Origin: CBDIDH01 sp965277595
GTDB taxonomy: Bacteria > Planctomycetota > Planctomycetia > Isosphaerales > Isosphaeraceae
Assembly (NCBI GenBank): GCA_965277595.1
Contig: CBDIDH010000002.1
Span: forward strand, 3,534,001 to 3,598,000
Direction: 5' to 3'
DNA length: 64,000 nt
Part shown: piece by piece, positions 7,951 through 16,685 of the stretch
How the letters are laid out: each line of letters begins with the position of its first letter
Numbering within the stretch: the first letter of the stretch is position 1
Notes under the pieces: generated by a model
The model's input: the letters and a program-made list of their open reading frames with translations, nothing else
What the model was told of the DNA's origin: nothing
Databases searched by the model: none
Made by a program: the position numbers and the translations under genes

Positions 7951-9174
7951 TCAGGGAGTGAAGTCCTGCGCCAGGGGGAGTTGCTTGAAGAGGGGCGGGA
8001 GCTTGCCACCGGCCGGAGTGAGCAACTTCGCGTAAACAGTTCCATTCACCGTGGCGCTGATGAACTTGACCGAACCGTCGCACATCGCCGTGTTCACACC
8101 GGTCGGGTGTTCGCTATTGGCGAACGGAGACGAGCCCTTGTCGGTGAGTGAAATACCGAAGTTGATGTTCTCGCCTGCGCCGCCGACAGTGTTGTTGGCC
8201 AGAGCCCAGCCTCCTCCGTCGGTCTGTGCGTTGGTCGTCGAGTTCTGGGTGATGGAGAGGTTGGACTGTGTGCAGTCACCTGAGCCGACGCTACAGATGT
8301 AGTGCGAGCCGATGAACGAGCAGATTTGCGGGATCGGGCTGGCCCAGTTGGTCGGGATGTTGCCGGTCGCGGAACTTCCCGAGGGGCTGTAACCCGCCAG
8401 GTTGTTCTCGGCGAGGAGCAGAGTCGTGCTTGCTCCGTCGTAAATGCTGCTGGGGCTGCTCTGATAATCCCAGGGCATGGTGCCCTGTGCTGAGCCGGTG
8501 AACATCACGCCGAGTTTCCAGGTGATCTGCTGCGCCGGCGAGGATGTCTTGCCGCCAACCCAGTTGAGCGAGGTGGGGCCGTAGGCGAAGGTCGTGGGGG
8601 TGACCGACCAGCTTGAGCCGTCGTAAGGGAAGAGAGCGAAACCGGAGTTGACAACATAACTGTTGTTACCGGCGCCGGGCTGATACGAGTTATCATCAGG
8701 GCATCTGAGAATGGCGAGTGAGGTCGCGCTCAGAGTGGCATTGCTGGCCTGAGTGGCCGAGGCGGAACTAGTACTCAGGTAAGAGTTGCTCTTGTTCCAG
8801 GAATTGTAAAGGTCTTGCTGATCGAGGTAAGGCAGCGCTTCAAGGACCCAGCTATAGAGCAGGGCATTGGCGAGCCCTGTAGTCGTCGGCGCCTGAACGG
8901 CCTGATGGCCGTTGGGTGACGTTTGCGTTCCGGCCGCGTAGGCGCTCTCGTCCATGATTCCGGCGTTGGGGAACTTGTTCTTGGTCGTCGAGTACTGGAC
9001 CAGGGCGAGCGCCACATTCTTCATGTTGTTCTGACATTGCGCGCGGCGACCAGCCTCGCGGGCGGAGTTGACGGCGGGCAGGAGGAGCCCGACAAGGATG
9101 CCGATGATGCTGATCACCACCAGCAGTTCAATGAGCGTGAAGCCGCTACGTTGGCGCGGACGACGGGTTCTCAT
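7951..9174 (-). CDS. DUF1559 prepilin-like protein (planctomycete type)
   Basis: The 407-residue protein has a type IV prepilin N-terminus: basic leader RTRRPRQRSG, then FTLIELLVVISIIGILVGLL with Glu5, cleaved and methylated at G-F by prepilin peptidase. The following AREAGRRAQCQNNMKNVALAL and the C-terminal motif NSEHPTGVNTAMCDGSVKF (H9DG-like) define the DUF1559 family, highly expanded in planctomycetes. The middle is Ser/Thr/Asn-rich and likely beta-structured. Members are thought to be pilin-like surface or periplasmic proteins, but their role is not settled. It is the last gene of the minus-strand pseudopilin cluster. It is separated from the giant GspK-like gene by a 171-bp gap and may have its own promoter. 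Confidence 0.9.
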   Translation of the reverse strand: MRTRRPRQRSGFTLIELLVVISIIGILVGLLLPAVNSAREAGRRAQCQNNMKNVALALVQYSTTKNKFPNAGIMDESAYAAGTQTSPNGHQAVQAPTTTGLANALLYSWVLEALPYLDQQDLYNSWNKSNSYLSTSSASATQASNATLSATSLAILRCPDDNSYQPGAGNNSYVVNSGFALFPYDGSSWSVTPTTFAYGPTSLNWVGGKTSSPAQQITWKLGVMFTGSAQGTMPWDYQSSPSSIYDGASTTLLLAENNLAGYSPSGSSATGNIPTNWASPIPQICSFIGSHYICSVGSGDCTQSNLSITQNSTTNAQTDGGGWALANNTVGGAGENINFGISLTDKGSSPFANSEHPTGVNTAMCDGSVKFISATVNGTVYAKLLTPAGGKLPPLFKQLPLAQDFTP

Positions 9175-9345
9175 GGGGTTCCTTTCTCCGAGAGGGATGG
9201 GATTATCAATAACCTACCGCGCCCACGATGCGGGCCGCAAGGCGTCTGTCGCACGGTCTTGTAACAACAATCAATGACCAACGACGAATGTCCGATGCGG
9301 GTAAGGAGATGGGTCATTCTTCGAGGGTCATCGATTTTTCTCGAT

Positions 9346-12300
9346 TTATTCGATCAACTGGCGGTAGACGACGCAATTCCGGAAATCGTCGGGCTGGAAC
9401 GGGTTAAAACCGACGGCGCGAGTTCGGTCCACGAGGAAGAAGCCGCGGTAACGTCTGTTGCTGCCGTCGAGATAGCCGAGTTCGTTGCCAAGCTGGTCGT
9501 ACGCCAGGAAGGGGTTGGCGACGGCGAGGGTCGGGTCGCCCTGAGCGGTGACCTCGAAGAACCCGACGGTGATCCAGACGGCGTACTGATGGGTACGGAC
9601 GGTCGTCAGGTTCGTGACCTTCTGAAGCCACTCGGTGCGGAAGTAGGGATGGTCGGTCTGGTCATAGGCGCCGCCTGGATTTGGCCAGAGGTTCGTGGCT
9701 GATGACCCGTCGAAGAACTGACCGCCAAGGTAGTCCGAGAGATAACTCAGGGCGGGAGGCGCGGGAGCCGTGGTCGCGATGGTCTGATTTGGCGGGGCGA
9801 CGAGGTTGGGGTAGGCGGTTGTATAGCCGCCTGTTCCCGTGTTGATCGCGGTCAGGCCGACCGAAACCTGTGTCTGGATGTTGATGTTGGGGTCGCCGGG
9901 AATCGACGCGTTGCTTGGCGGATTCAGCGGCGCCGGGGAGGTTGCCGGTTGCACCGACGACCCGTTCGGAAAGGCGGCGACGCCGTAAGAGCCGTAGGCG
10001 TCGGCGAACTGGAAGAGACGACGCGGGGGGATGGCCGGCGGCTGAACAATCGCGAAGTTGTTGCTTCCCGAGGCTGCGCTGGGGAAGACCGAGAGATACG
10101 GGTTTTTAATCCCGGGGTCCCAGATGAAATTCGGGGTGTAATTCCCGGCGGTGCCGTTGACATAGCCTGTCACCGGTACGAGAGAGGCGTTCGCTACCGA
10201 GGCAACGGTGGGGGGCGTTGTCGGAAGCGTCGGCTGCGCGAGCAACGGATACGAGATCACGGCGGGGTTGGCGGTGGGGGTGGTCAGGGTTGACGGCGGC
10301 AGCGCGGCCGGTCGCATGATTGTGTAATTGATGTCGGGGTACGAGAGAGAGTGGAAGGGACGTTCGGCGGCGAGCGGGCTGGTCTGGCCGACCTGCGAGC
10401 CGACGCCGTTGCCGAAGACAAAGCCGGTGCCGCCGTGGCGGAGGCTGAGGAAGTCGGCAAAGGCGGCCTTCATGCCGGCATTCGCGGTCGCCTGCACGCC
10501 GGCGTTGGACTGCGGATAAGCACTCCCATTGGCTGGGTCAACGAACCCGTTGCCCGCATAGAAGCCAATGCTCGGCATGTGGTACGAGTGCGTGACGGCA
10601 CCGGCGTCGTTAACCTGGGTGACGACGCTTGGCGTGCTCGCCGCGCCATAACTCGGGCTATTGGGCATGCCGATCTGGCCGGTATTGAGATACTGGGCGA
10701 TCGAGTGACCCATCAGGCCGAAGAAGACTTCCTCGTCGATGATGAGGTTCAGGTTCAGGAGGCCGGGGCGGAGGTCTTGCCGTTTCCAGTCGTAATTGAC
10801 TCCCGCGGAAACCTCGCCAATCGCGCCGAAGGCGGGTGTGGGGACTTCGAAGAAGTCAAGGATCTTGTGATACCCGGCACCGCTTGCACCGCCGATGTAG
10901 TTATACGGAGCCGTCAAAGACCGGAAAGTTGCTGGCGGCGTGAGCCCTCCCGTGGGGGCTGGACTGGTTGTCGGCGGCGCGGGGGTTGGAGTGGTTCCAG
11001 CGATGGGCGCGGTGGCCTCGCCGATTGTCCAGGTAGCGGGCTCGCTGGCGCCGGTGTAGTAGAACTCGTCATTCAAGTACGGGAAGGGGTGCGGGGCCGC
11101 GTTTGCCGAGAGTTGAGTCGGCAAGGTCGAGACATTGTAGGGCCAGGGACTTGGGTAGGCATTTGGATACGTGGACGTCGACGGCGCTTTTGCGCTGGTT
11201 CCGAAGCCGATCGCCGTGGAGCCCCAACCGGTGGCCGGTGTCGTCGGGTTGGGATTGGTACTGAGTGGACCAAGCGCAGGCCAGGTCTGCGAGGCTGCCG
11301 GAGTGGTGTAGGCAAGGGCCTGGAGACACTGGTAGGTCGGCTGGAGTGGTGGCGGAAGCTCGACGAATTGCTTGGTGAAGAGACCCGGCGCACTGGCGGG
11401 AACGTTCAGCAGTTCGATCACGCTGGTGTAGTCGCGGTCGTTGAACGGGAAGTAGTCGCGGGCGTTATCGACGAACGAATTGCGGGCGCCGAGGGTGTGG
11501 TAGATCGTCCCGGTCGACTGCGTTTTGTTGTAGAGTCCCCATTCGGTACCGGCCTGGCAGGCGTGGGTTTGCTCGCTGAAGCCATACGAGGGCAAGAGCG
11601 AGGTCGCCGCCGTGGCGGCATTGGCCGGGGCCGTTGTATTCGCCGGGGCGGCCATCGCATAGGCGGTATAGGTGGATAGGGCGGTTGTGGATTCCGTCAG
11701 TGGCGGAATGGCGTGACCGCCGCGATACGGCTGGAGCCGTTCGAGTGAGAAAATATAATCCGTGCCGGCTGCGTTCAGGTTGTTCGGACTCACCGCGTCG
11801 GCGCCGCTGTTTTGATAGCCGATGCCCTGGGACTTGGTGAAGATGAACCGGAAACTATCGACGACGACGCGGTCGGAGGTCGGGTCAAACGGGTCCGCGG
11901 GGCGTCGGAGGTAGAGCCAGTAATAATAGCCTGGATAGAGTTGGTTGGCCGGCGGAGTCGTGGCGGGGGGAGTGGGGATGTTGTTCGGGCCGGGAACGGT
12001 TGTCGGTGGCGCGTTGGGGGGAACGGCGCGTTGATAGAGAAGGCCCGTCAGGTCGACATATCCAGAAGGAATGACGAGCGGGGGTGAGGCGGTCCCCTGA
12101 GTTGTCAACTGGGTATTCAAGGTGCTCGGCAGGGTGTTCGGGAAGATGACACCCGCCCCCGTGGCGATGGGAGTTGCCGGAGTTGCCGGAGAGGCGCTCG
12201 GGTTCGCGGTGAGGGGGTACGTGGTGTAGGCCGACGGGAGGGCGGCGTATCCAGCGGGGTAGCTGCTCACGGCGTTCTCGGAAAACTGAGGCGTTGGCGG

Positions 12301-15300
12301 CGGCGTGGCGCTCTGCCACTGCTGATAAGGGGGCATGTTCCCGAAGACATAATAGTAGACCATTGGTACGCTGGTGGAACCGCCCGGCTTGTCGCCATTC
12401 TTGTTGCGGGTCGACAGGGCGCTGAGGGGCGGGTTCACTCCGGCGAAGGTTTGCGCGACCTGGGGGTTCCCGGTCCCGGCCGGGACGGTGGCCGTAGGAG
12501 CGAGCTGCGCGAGGCTGCCGCCGGCCGCGGAGATCGAGACAAACGGCTGGACCCACTGGTTCGGGACCTTGCTCGAGTCGTAGCCGCCAGGCAAAAGGGG
12601 AGCGCCGTTGTAGCCGGACGGCGGAGCCGGCGGCATGAACAGGCCCGGTTGCGTGAGCGGGACCTGACCGGTGAAGGGGTCGGGGCGGCCGTGGGCATCG
12701 TCGGGAAGGACGACAAAGTCATAGTTGACCAGGTCGAGGTCGCTGCTATCGGGGAAGTTGCCCTGGATCGCGTCCTTGGTCAGCATGTTGACCAGTTCCA
12801 TGACCAGGCGCGGGGTGTCGTTCTTGGGAAGGCCGGGGGCCGTGTTCGTGGTCGGGTTGTTGGGGTCGTTCTTGGTCTGGAACTGGTAGGCGAGCACCTC
12901 GTTGATCGCGACCGGCTGATACTCCATGCCGTACTGGATCAAATAGTGCTGAACCAACGCGGGATTCGTCCCGGCGGTGAAGGTCGTCGGGGCCGCGGGG
13001 GCCTCAAAGGTGTAGGTCGGGTCGTAGGCGATGGCCGGAGCGTTGCCGGTGCTGTAGGTGAGGGTCGCCTGCGAGGTCGTCAGGCCGGAGGCGAGGATCG
13101 GCGGCTCGGTAACGATGAGATCGGTGTTGACGAACTTCGTCATCGTCGCATCCGGGTCGCGGAAGTCGATCATGTTGACGACATACTGGCTGAGCTGCGC
13201 GAGTTCTTCGGGAGTGTCGACCGCCTTGGGGGGCAAGATGGCCTTGAGAAGCTGATAGGTCTCTCGAATCCACTTCTGGCGAACCGGTTCGATCGGGCTG
13301 TTCGAGACGGGCAGGGGAAAGTTCAGGTTGACCCGGCGGTCGCGGTGAGCGATCGACGGGGTCTGGACCGGGAACGGAGCGCTGTTGGAGGAGTTGGAGA
13401 GGACGGAGAAGTCCGCGGCCGGGTCGGGGCTGAGGGTGATGTTGCGGTTGCCGAGGTTATAAAGGTTCGGGAAGCTGGAACTGGTCAGGGCGTTGAATCG
13501 GCTGTTGCCGGTGAAGACCCCTGAGGGGTTATCGTTCGCCCAGACGAAGTTGGTTGGTTCCCAGGTGTCGAGGCAGACGAGGCGACGGCGTCGGGGGCCA
13601 TCGCCCGGGTTCAGGAAGCTGATGGGAGCAAGATACTGGAGCCGGCTCGTGAGCGCGGCGCCGTCAACGTCCTGATACCGATAGAGCCATTCGAGGTCGC
13701 CGGCGCCGAAGGGAGAGTCGAGAGCGCTGGGGATGTAAAGATTCATCTCGTCGGCCTCGTTGAGACCGGGGCTGATGAACCCTGGATTGGAATTCACCAC
13801 GCCGTAAGGGTACGTTGAGATGTTGAAGGTTGGCGTGGTGATGTAGTTCGGGGGTGATCCGCCGGGGTTTGTCTGAACCTGGTCCACGGTGCCAATCGCG
13901 CTGACGGTGGTGTAGGGAGTCGGTGTGGTGTAGGTATACGCGGGGCTGCCGGGATAATAGAGGTCGGACGGCATTCCGGCCAGGGGAAGACCGCTCAGGC
14001 CGTTCGTCGGCGCGGTGGTGTTCTGACCCTGGAAGTCAGGCGTCAGGGCGTTGATGTACCCGTGGTAAGGGTTGTTGGTTCGCGTATCGTAGAAGAAGGG
14101 GTGATATGTCGCGGACGTGGGGTCGGGATCGAGGTGGTTCGTCATCGCCGGAGCCGTGGGAATGATCCCCTTGTCAAACCAGAGTGAGATCTGACCGGCG
14201 CTCAAGGGCGCGGGAATAGTCGCGCCATTGGCCGCGCTGAGCGGGACGGGATTGCCACTCGTGGGGGTCACCCCGAGCGAGAACGTGTTGAGGGGCATTC
14301 CGGGAGGGCGGAAGTAGCGAAGGAAGCTGACGCGGCCCCAGAGGTCGGCTCCATTGTACTGAGCGGACTGGTTACCCGCGCCGGGATTGTAGACGTAGGT
14401 GTTATAAGTGATCACTCGACCGTCGCCCGCGATATCAACCGGAGTGACGAACCGGCGGTAGCGTTCGACCGGCAGAGCGAGGGCGCCGGCGGCGTCGTAA
14501 TAGTCGGCGGCCTCGCCATTGAGGTCAAACGTGGTGAAATTGTCATCACGCGCATCAAAGGCCATTCCGCCGTAGGGAATGACCGAGTAGCCCGCGCGAA
14601 CTGGATTGTTGAACACAAGGGTAAAGGCAGGCGTTCCCGAAGGGCCAGCGGGGCCGGTGACGAGCGGGTTGCTCGCCAGGCCCGGAACACCGCCGGATTC
14701 GCCCCAGCGTCCGGCGACCGACGGATTGGCCCGGTAAACATTGCTTCCCGGGCCGGTCGGAGACGGGCTATCGGCACCATCGGCGACGTTGTTAGGTAAG
14801 AAGATGGGTTGATTGTTGACGATGACCACGTTCTGGTCGCCATTCACGGCGGGTTGACCGATCCAGGGCCGCGTTCCGGCCAGGATATTGCGAAGTTGAG
14901 TCAGGTTGACCGGGATCGCCGAGTCTCCGATGCTCGCCACGAAGGCGTCGTCGGACTGGGTATAGGGTGGAGTGGTCTGGACGGTCGGATCATAGGTGGA
15001 CCAGGCGTTTTGTAGCGCGTACTTCAGGTCAATCTCGCTCGGCGAGTTGCCGAGGTGTTCAGCGTGATCAAAGAGGGGCTGGCAGAGGTCGTCGCGGGCC
15101 TGGAGGTTGCCGGCCGTGTTCAGGGGGAGTCGGCCGTTGAGGCCGATGACCATGAAGGCGAAGAGGGGCTTGTAGAGTTTCCCTTCGGGATTGCGCTTGG
15201 GAGCATAGCCAAGGTCGAGCCAGACCGAGTCGGTCTGACCGTCGCCGTCATTGTCGATATCGTATTTGATCTGGCCGGTCGTGGGGTCGGGCGTCAGGTC

Positions 15301-16611
15301 GGGGAAGGCGATGGAGGAGTGGCCGTCGATCGCTCGAGGGCGAAGAATCCGCGACATGGCGCGGGTGGCGACGAGTTGCTGACCGGCGTCGGTACCGGCC
15401 GCGGCAACCGTTCGCGACCAGTCGGCGCCGGTGACGATGCCGGGGCGATGGAAGGAAGGGATGACGACCTTGCCATCGCCGCTCTGGATCGCCAGGAACC
15501 AGTTCTCCAGGTCGCAGGCGTCATAATCCTCGTCCATCGAGACGGGGATGGAGTTCGGGTCGCCGTAGCCAGGGGTGAACGTCCCGACGGCATTGGCGTT
15601 GCTGGTCGCGGTGATGAGGTTAACAAAGATGTTGCCGTTGTACCGGAAGTTGGCGAATTCAGCGAGCGGGTGCGAGGTCGCGGGAGCGGTCGCGCCGGTG
15701 GAGTTGCTGAGCAAGGTGGTGTCCAGGCCGATCGAGTTCATGCCCGCAAGCCCAGGGCCGTTAAAGGCATGAAGGTAGCGGCCATCGAGCGTGAAGACGG
15801 GAGTGTAGGCGGGCAAGGTTGAAGAACTCGGCAGGCCATTGCTTCCGGGGAAGGTCGTCAGCGTGCTCTTCCAGTTGTTTCCGGCTTCAGGACTGGAGTA
15901 GCCCTGGATCATGGGAGCGACCGCTGTGAACGTGCTTGCCGGCGAGTCGAACGGCGGCAGAGCACCGATCGTTCCGGGCATCACCGAGTTGGCGATTGTG
16001 GAGACGGTGAAGACGTCGGAGTTGGGTATCGCGACATAGAACTGCCGGTTCGTCCCATCGCCGACAGCGTCATCGACGATGATCTCATGAGTCCGACCGA
16101 CGTAAGTCTCGGCGTTTGTCGTGTCGATGGCGCCGGAGTAGGTCAAGATCCAGCGCGTGAAGTTGTACCCGTAAAGAGTCTGCTGCCCGGCGGCAGTGCT
16201 CGTGCTCGGCAGATTGGTCGTGAGCTGGACCATTCCCGCATAGGGCTTGCCCGAGGGGACGACGAGCGCCGAACTGACCATCATCGGAGTGCCGCTCCCC
16301 GGCATGCCGTTCAGCAAGGCGCCGTTAAAGGTGGCGTCGGCTCCGTACATGTCGCGCTTGAGGCTATGGCCGCGAATCACCGAGGCGGGATTGGCGGTAT
16401 CGTTGATGAGCTGCGCCAGGGCGAAGTCAAACATCTCCGAGGGGTCGGGGAAGCTTGCCGACTGAGAGAAATTCCGGGCGTTGATCTGCGACTGATTGCT
16501 GAAGGTCGCGAAGGTCACGCCGATGAGGGCGAGGAGTCCGAGCATCCCGAGGATCAGAACCAGGACGATCCCCCGGCGCTTGGTTCGAGACTGGATTTTC
16601 GTGGCGAACAT
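9346..16611 (-). CDS. Giant GspK-position pseudopilin-like protein (2421 aa)
   Basis: The N-terminus is a prepilin/minor-pseudopilin type: basic leader TKIQSRTKRRG, then a hydrophobic helix IVLVLILGMLGLLALIGVTF followed by NQSQINARNF. It resembles GspK or PilX rather than the FTLIE class, because Glu5 is lacking. It sits exactly where gspK would be after the GspJ-like gene. GspK is normally near 320 residues; this one is 2421. The exported part is Pro/Thr/Ala/Asn/Gly-rich, with repeated long low-complexity tracts. Around residues 450-470 it has DIDNDGDGQTDSVWLDLG, a calcium-type DxDxDG loop. The start at 16611 has GAGGGAA upstream. A surface or secretion-tip role is inference. The long antisense frames over this gene are shadows. 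Confidence 0.8.
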   Translation of the reverse strand: MFATKIQSRTKRRGIVLVLILGMLGLLALIGVTFATFSNQSQINARNFSQSASFPDPSEMFDFALAQLINDTANPASVIRGHSLKRDMYGADATFNGALLNGMPGSGTPMMVSSALVVPSGKPYAGMVQLTTNLPSTSTAAGQQTLYGYNFTRWILTYSGAIDTTNAETYVGRTHEIIVDDAVGDGTNRQFYVAIPNSDVFTVSTIANSVMPGTIGALPPFDSPASTFTAVAPMIQGYSSPEAGNNWKSTLTTFPGSNGLPSSSTLPAYTPVFTLDGRYLHAFNGPGLAGMNSIGLDTTLLSNSTGATAPATSHPLAEFANFRYNGNIFVNLITATSNANAVGTFTPGYGDPNSIPVSMDEDYDACDLENWFLAIQSGDGKVVIPSFHRPGIVTGADWSRTVAAAGTDAGQQLVATRAMSRILRPRAIDGHSSIAFPDLTPDPTTGQIKYDIDNDGDGQTDSVWLDLGYAPKRNPEGKLYKPLFAFMVIGLNGRLPLNTAGNLQARDDLCQPLFDHAEHLGNSPSEIDLKYALQNAWSTYDPTVQTTPPYTQSDDAFVASIGDSAIPVNLTQLRNILAGTRPWIGQPAVNGDQNVVIVNNQPIFLPNNVADGADSPSPTGPGSNVYRANPSVAGRWGESGGVPGLASNPLVTGPAGPSGTPAFTLVFNNPVRAGYSVIPYGGMAFDARDDNFTTFDLNGEAADYYDAAGALALPVERYRRFVTPVDIAGDGRVITYNTYVYNPGAGNQSAQYNGADLWGRVSFLRYFRPPGMPLNTFSLGVTPTSGNPVPLSAANGATIPAPLSAGQISLWFDKGIIPTAPAMTNHLDPDPTSATYHPFFYDTRTNNPYHGYINALTPDFQGQNTTAPTNGLSGLPLAGMPSDLYYPGSPAYTYTTPTPYTTVSAIGTVDQVQTNPGGSPPNYITTPTFNISTYPYGVVNSNPGFISPGLNEADEMNLYIPSALDSPFGAGDLEWLYRYQDVDGAALTSRLQYLAPISFLNPGDGPRRRRLVCLDTWEPTNFVWANDNPSGVFTGNSRFNALTSSSFPNLYNLGNRNITLSPDPAADFSVLSNSSNSAPFPVQTPSIAHRDRRVNLNFPLPVSNSPIEPVRQKWIRETYQLLKAILPPKAVDTPEELAQLSQYVVNMIDFRDPDATMTKFVNTDLIVTEPPILASGLTTSQATLTYSTGNAPAIAYDPTYTFEAPAAPTTFTAGTNPALVQHYLIQYGMEYQPVAINEVLAYQFQTKNDPNNPTTNTAPGLPKNDTPRLVMELVNMLTKDAIQGNFPDSSDLDLVNYDFVVLPDDAHGRPDPFTGQVPLTQPGLFMPPAPPSGYNGAPLLPGGYDSSKVPNQWVQPFVSISAAGGSLAQLAPTATVPAGTGNPQVAQTFAGVNPPLSALSTRNKNGDKPGGSTSVPMVYYYVFGNMPPYQQWQSATPPPTPQFSENAVSSYPAGYAALPSAYTTYPLTANPSASPATPATPIATGAGVIFPNTLPSTLNTQLTTQGTASPPLVIPSGYVDLTGLLYQRAVPPNAPPTTVPGPNNIPTPPATTPPANQLYPGYYYWLYLRRPADPFDPTSDRVVVDSFRFIFTKSQGIGYQNSGADAVSPNNLNAAGTDYIFSLERLQPYRGGHAIPPLTESTTALSTYTAYAMAAPANTTAPANAATAATSLLPSYGFSEQTHACQAGTEWGLYNKTQSTGTIYHTLGARNSFVDNARDYFPFNDRDYTSVIELLNVPASAPGLFTKQFVELPPPLQPTYQCLQALAYTTPAASQTWPALGPLSTNPNPTTPATGWGSTAIGFGTSAKAPSTSTYPNAYPSPWPYNVSTLPTQLSANAAPHPFPYLNDEFYYTGASEPATWTIGEATAPIAGTTPTPAPPTTSPAPTGGLTPPATFRSLTAPYNYIGGASGAGYHKILDFFEVPTPAFGAIGEVSAGVNYDWKRQDLRPGLLNLNLIIDEEVFFGLMGHSIAQYLNTGQIGMPNSPSYGAASTPSVVTQVNDAGAVTHSYHMPSIGFYAGNGFVDPANGSAYPQSNAGVQATANAGMKAAFADFLSLRHGGTGFVFGNGVGSQVGQTSPLAAERPFHSLSYPDINYTIMRPAALPPSTLTTPTANPAVISYPLLAQPTLPTTPPTVASVANASLVPVTGYVNGTAGNYTPNFIWDPGIKNPYLSVFPSAASGSNNFAIVQPPAIPPRRLFQFADAYGSYGVAAFPNGSSVQPATSPAPLNPPSNASIPGDPNINIQTQVSVGLTAINTGTGGYTTAYPNLVAPPNQTIATTAPAPPALSYLSDYLGGQFFDGSSATNLWPNPGGAYDQTDHPYFRTEWLQKVTNLTTVRTHQYAVWITVGFFEVTAQGDPTLAVANPFLAYDQLGNELGYLDGSNRRYRGFFLVDRTRAVGFNPFQPDDFRNCVVYRQLIE

Positions 16612-16685
16612 CGGGAATTCCCTCGGGTCGGCTCGAAGCCTTGGAGCAAGCGATTGTGTCGAGAGCGTTTGTGTCTTGGATCAGG

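Noticed and set aside
10351..11679. 442-residue plus-strand frame inside the giant GspK-like gene
   Set aside because: Antisense to the giant gene and rich in Gly/Arg with no family likeness; a GC-driven shadow.
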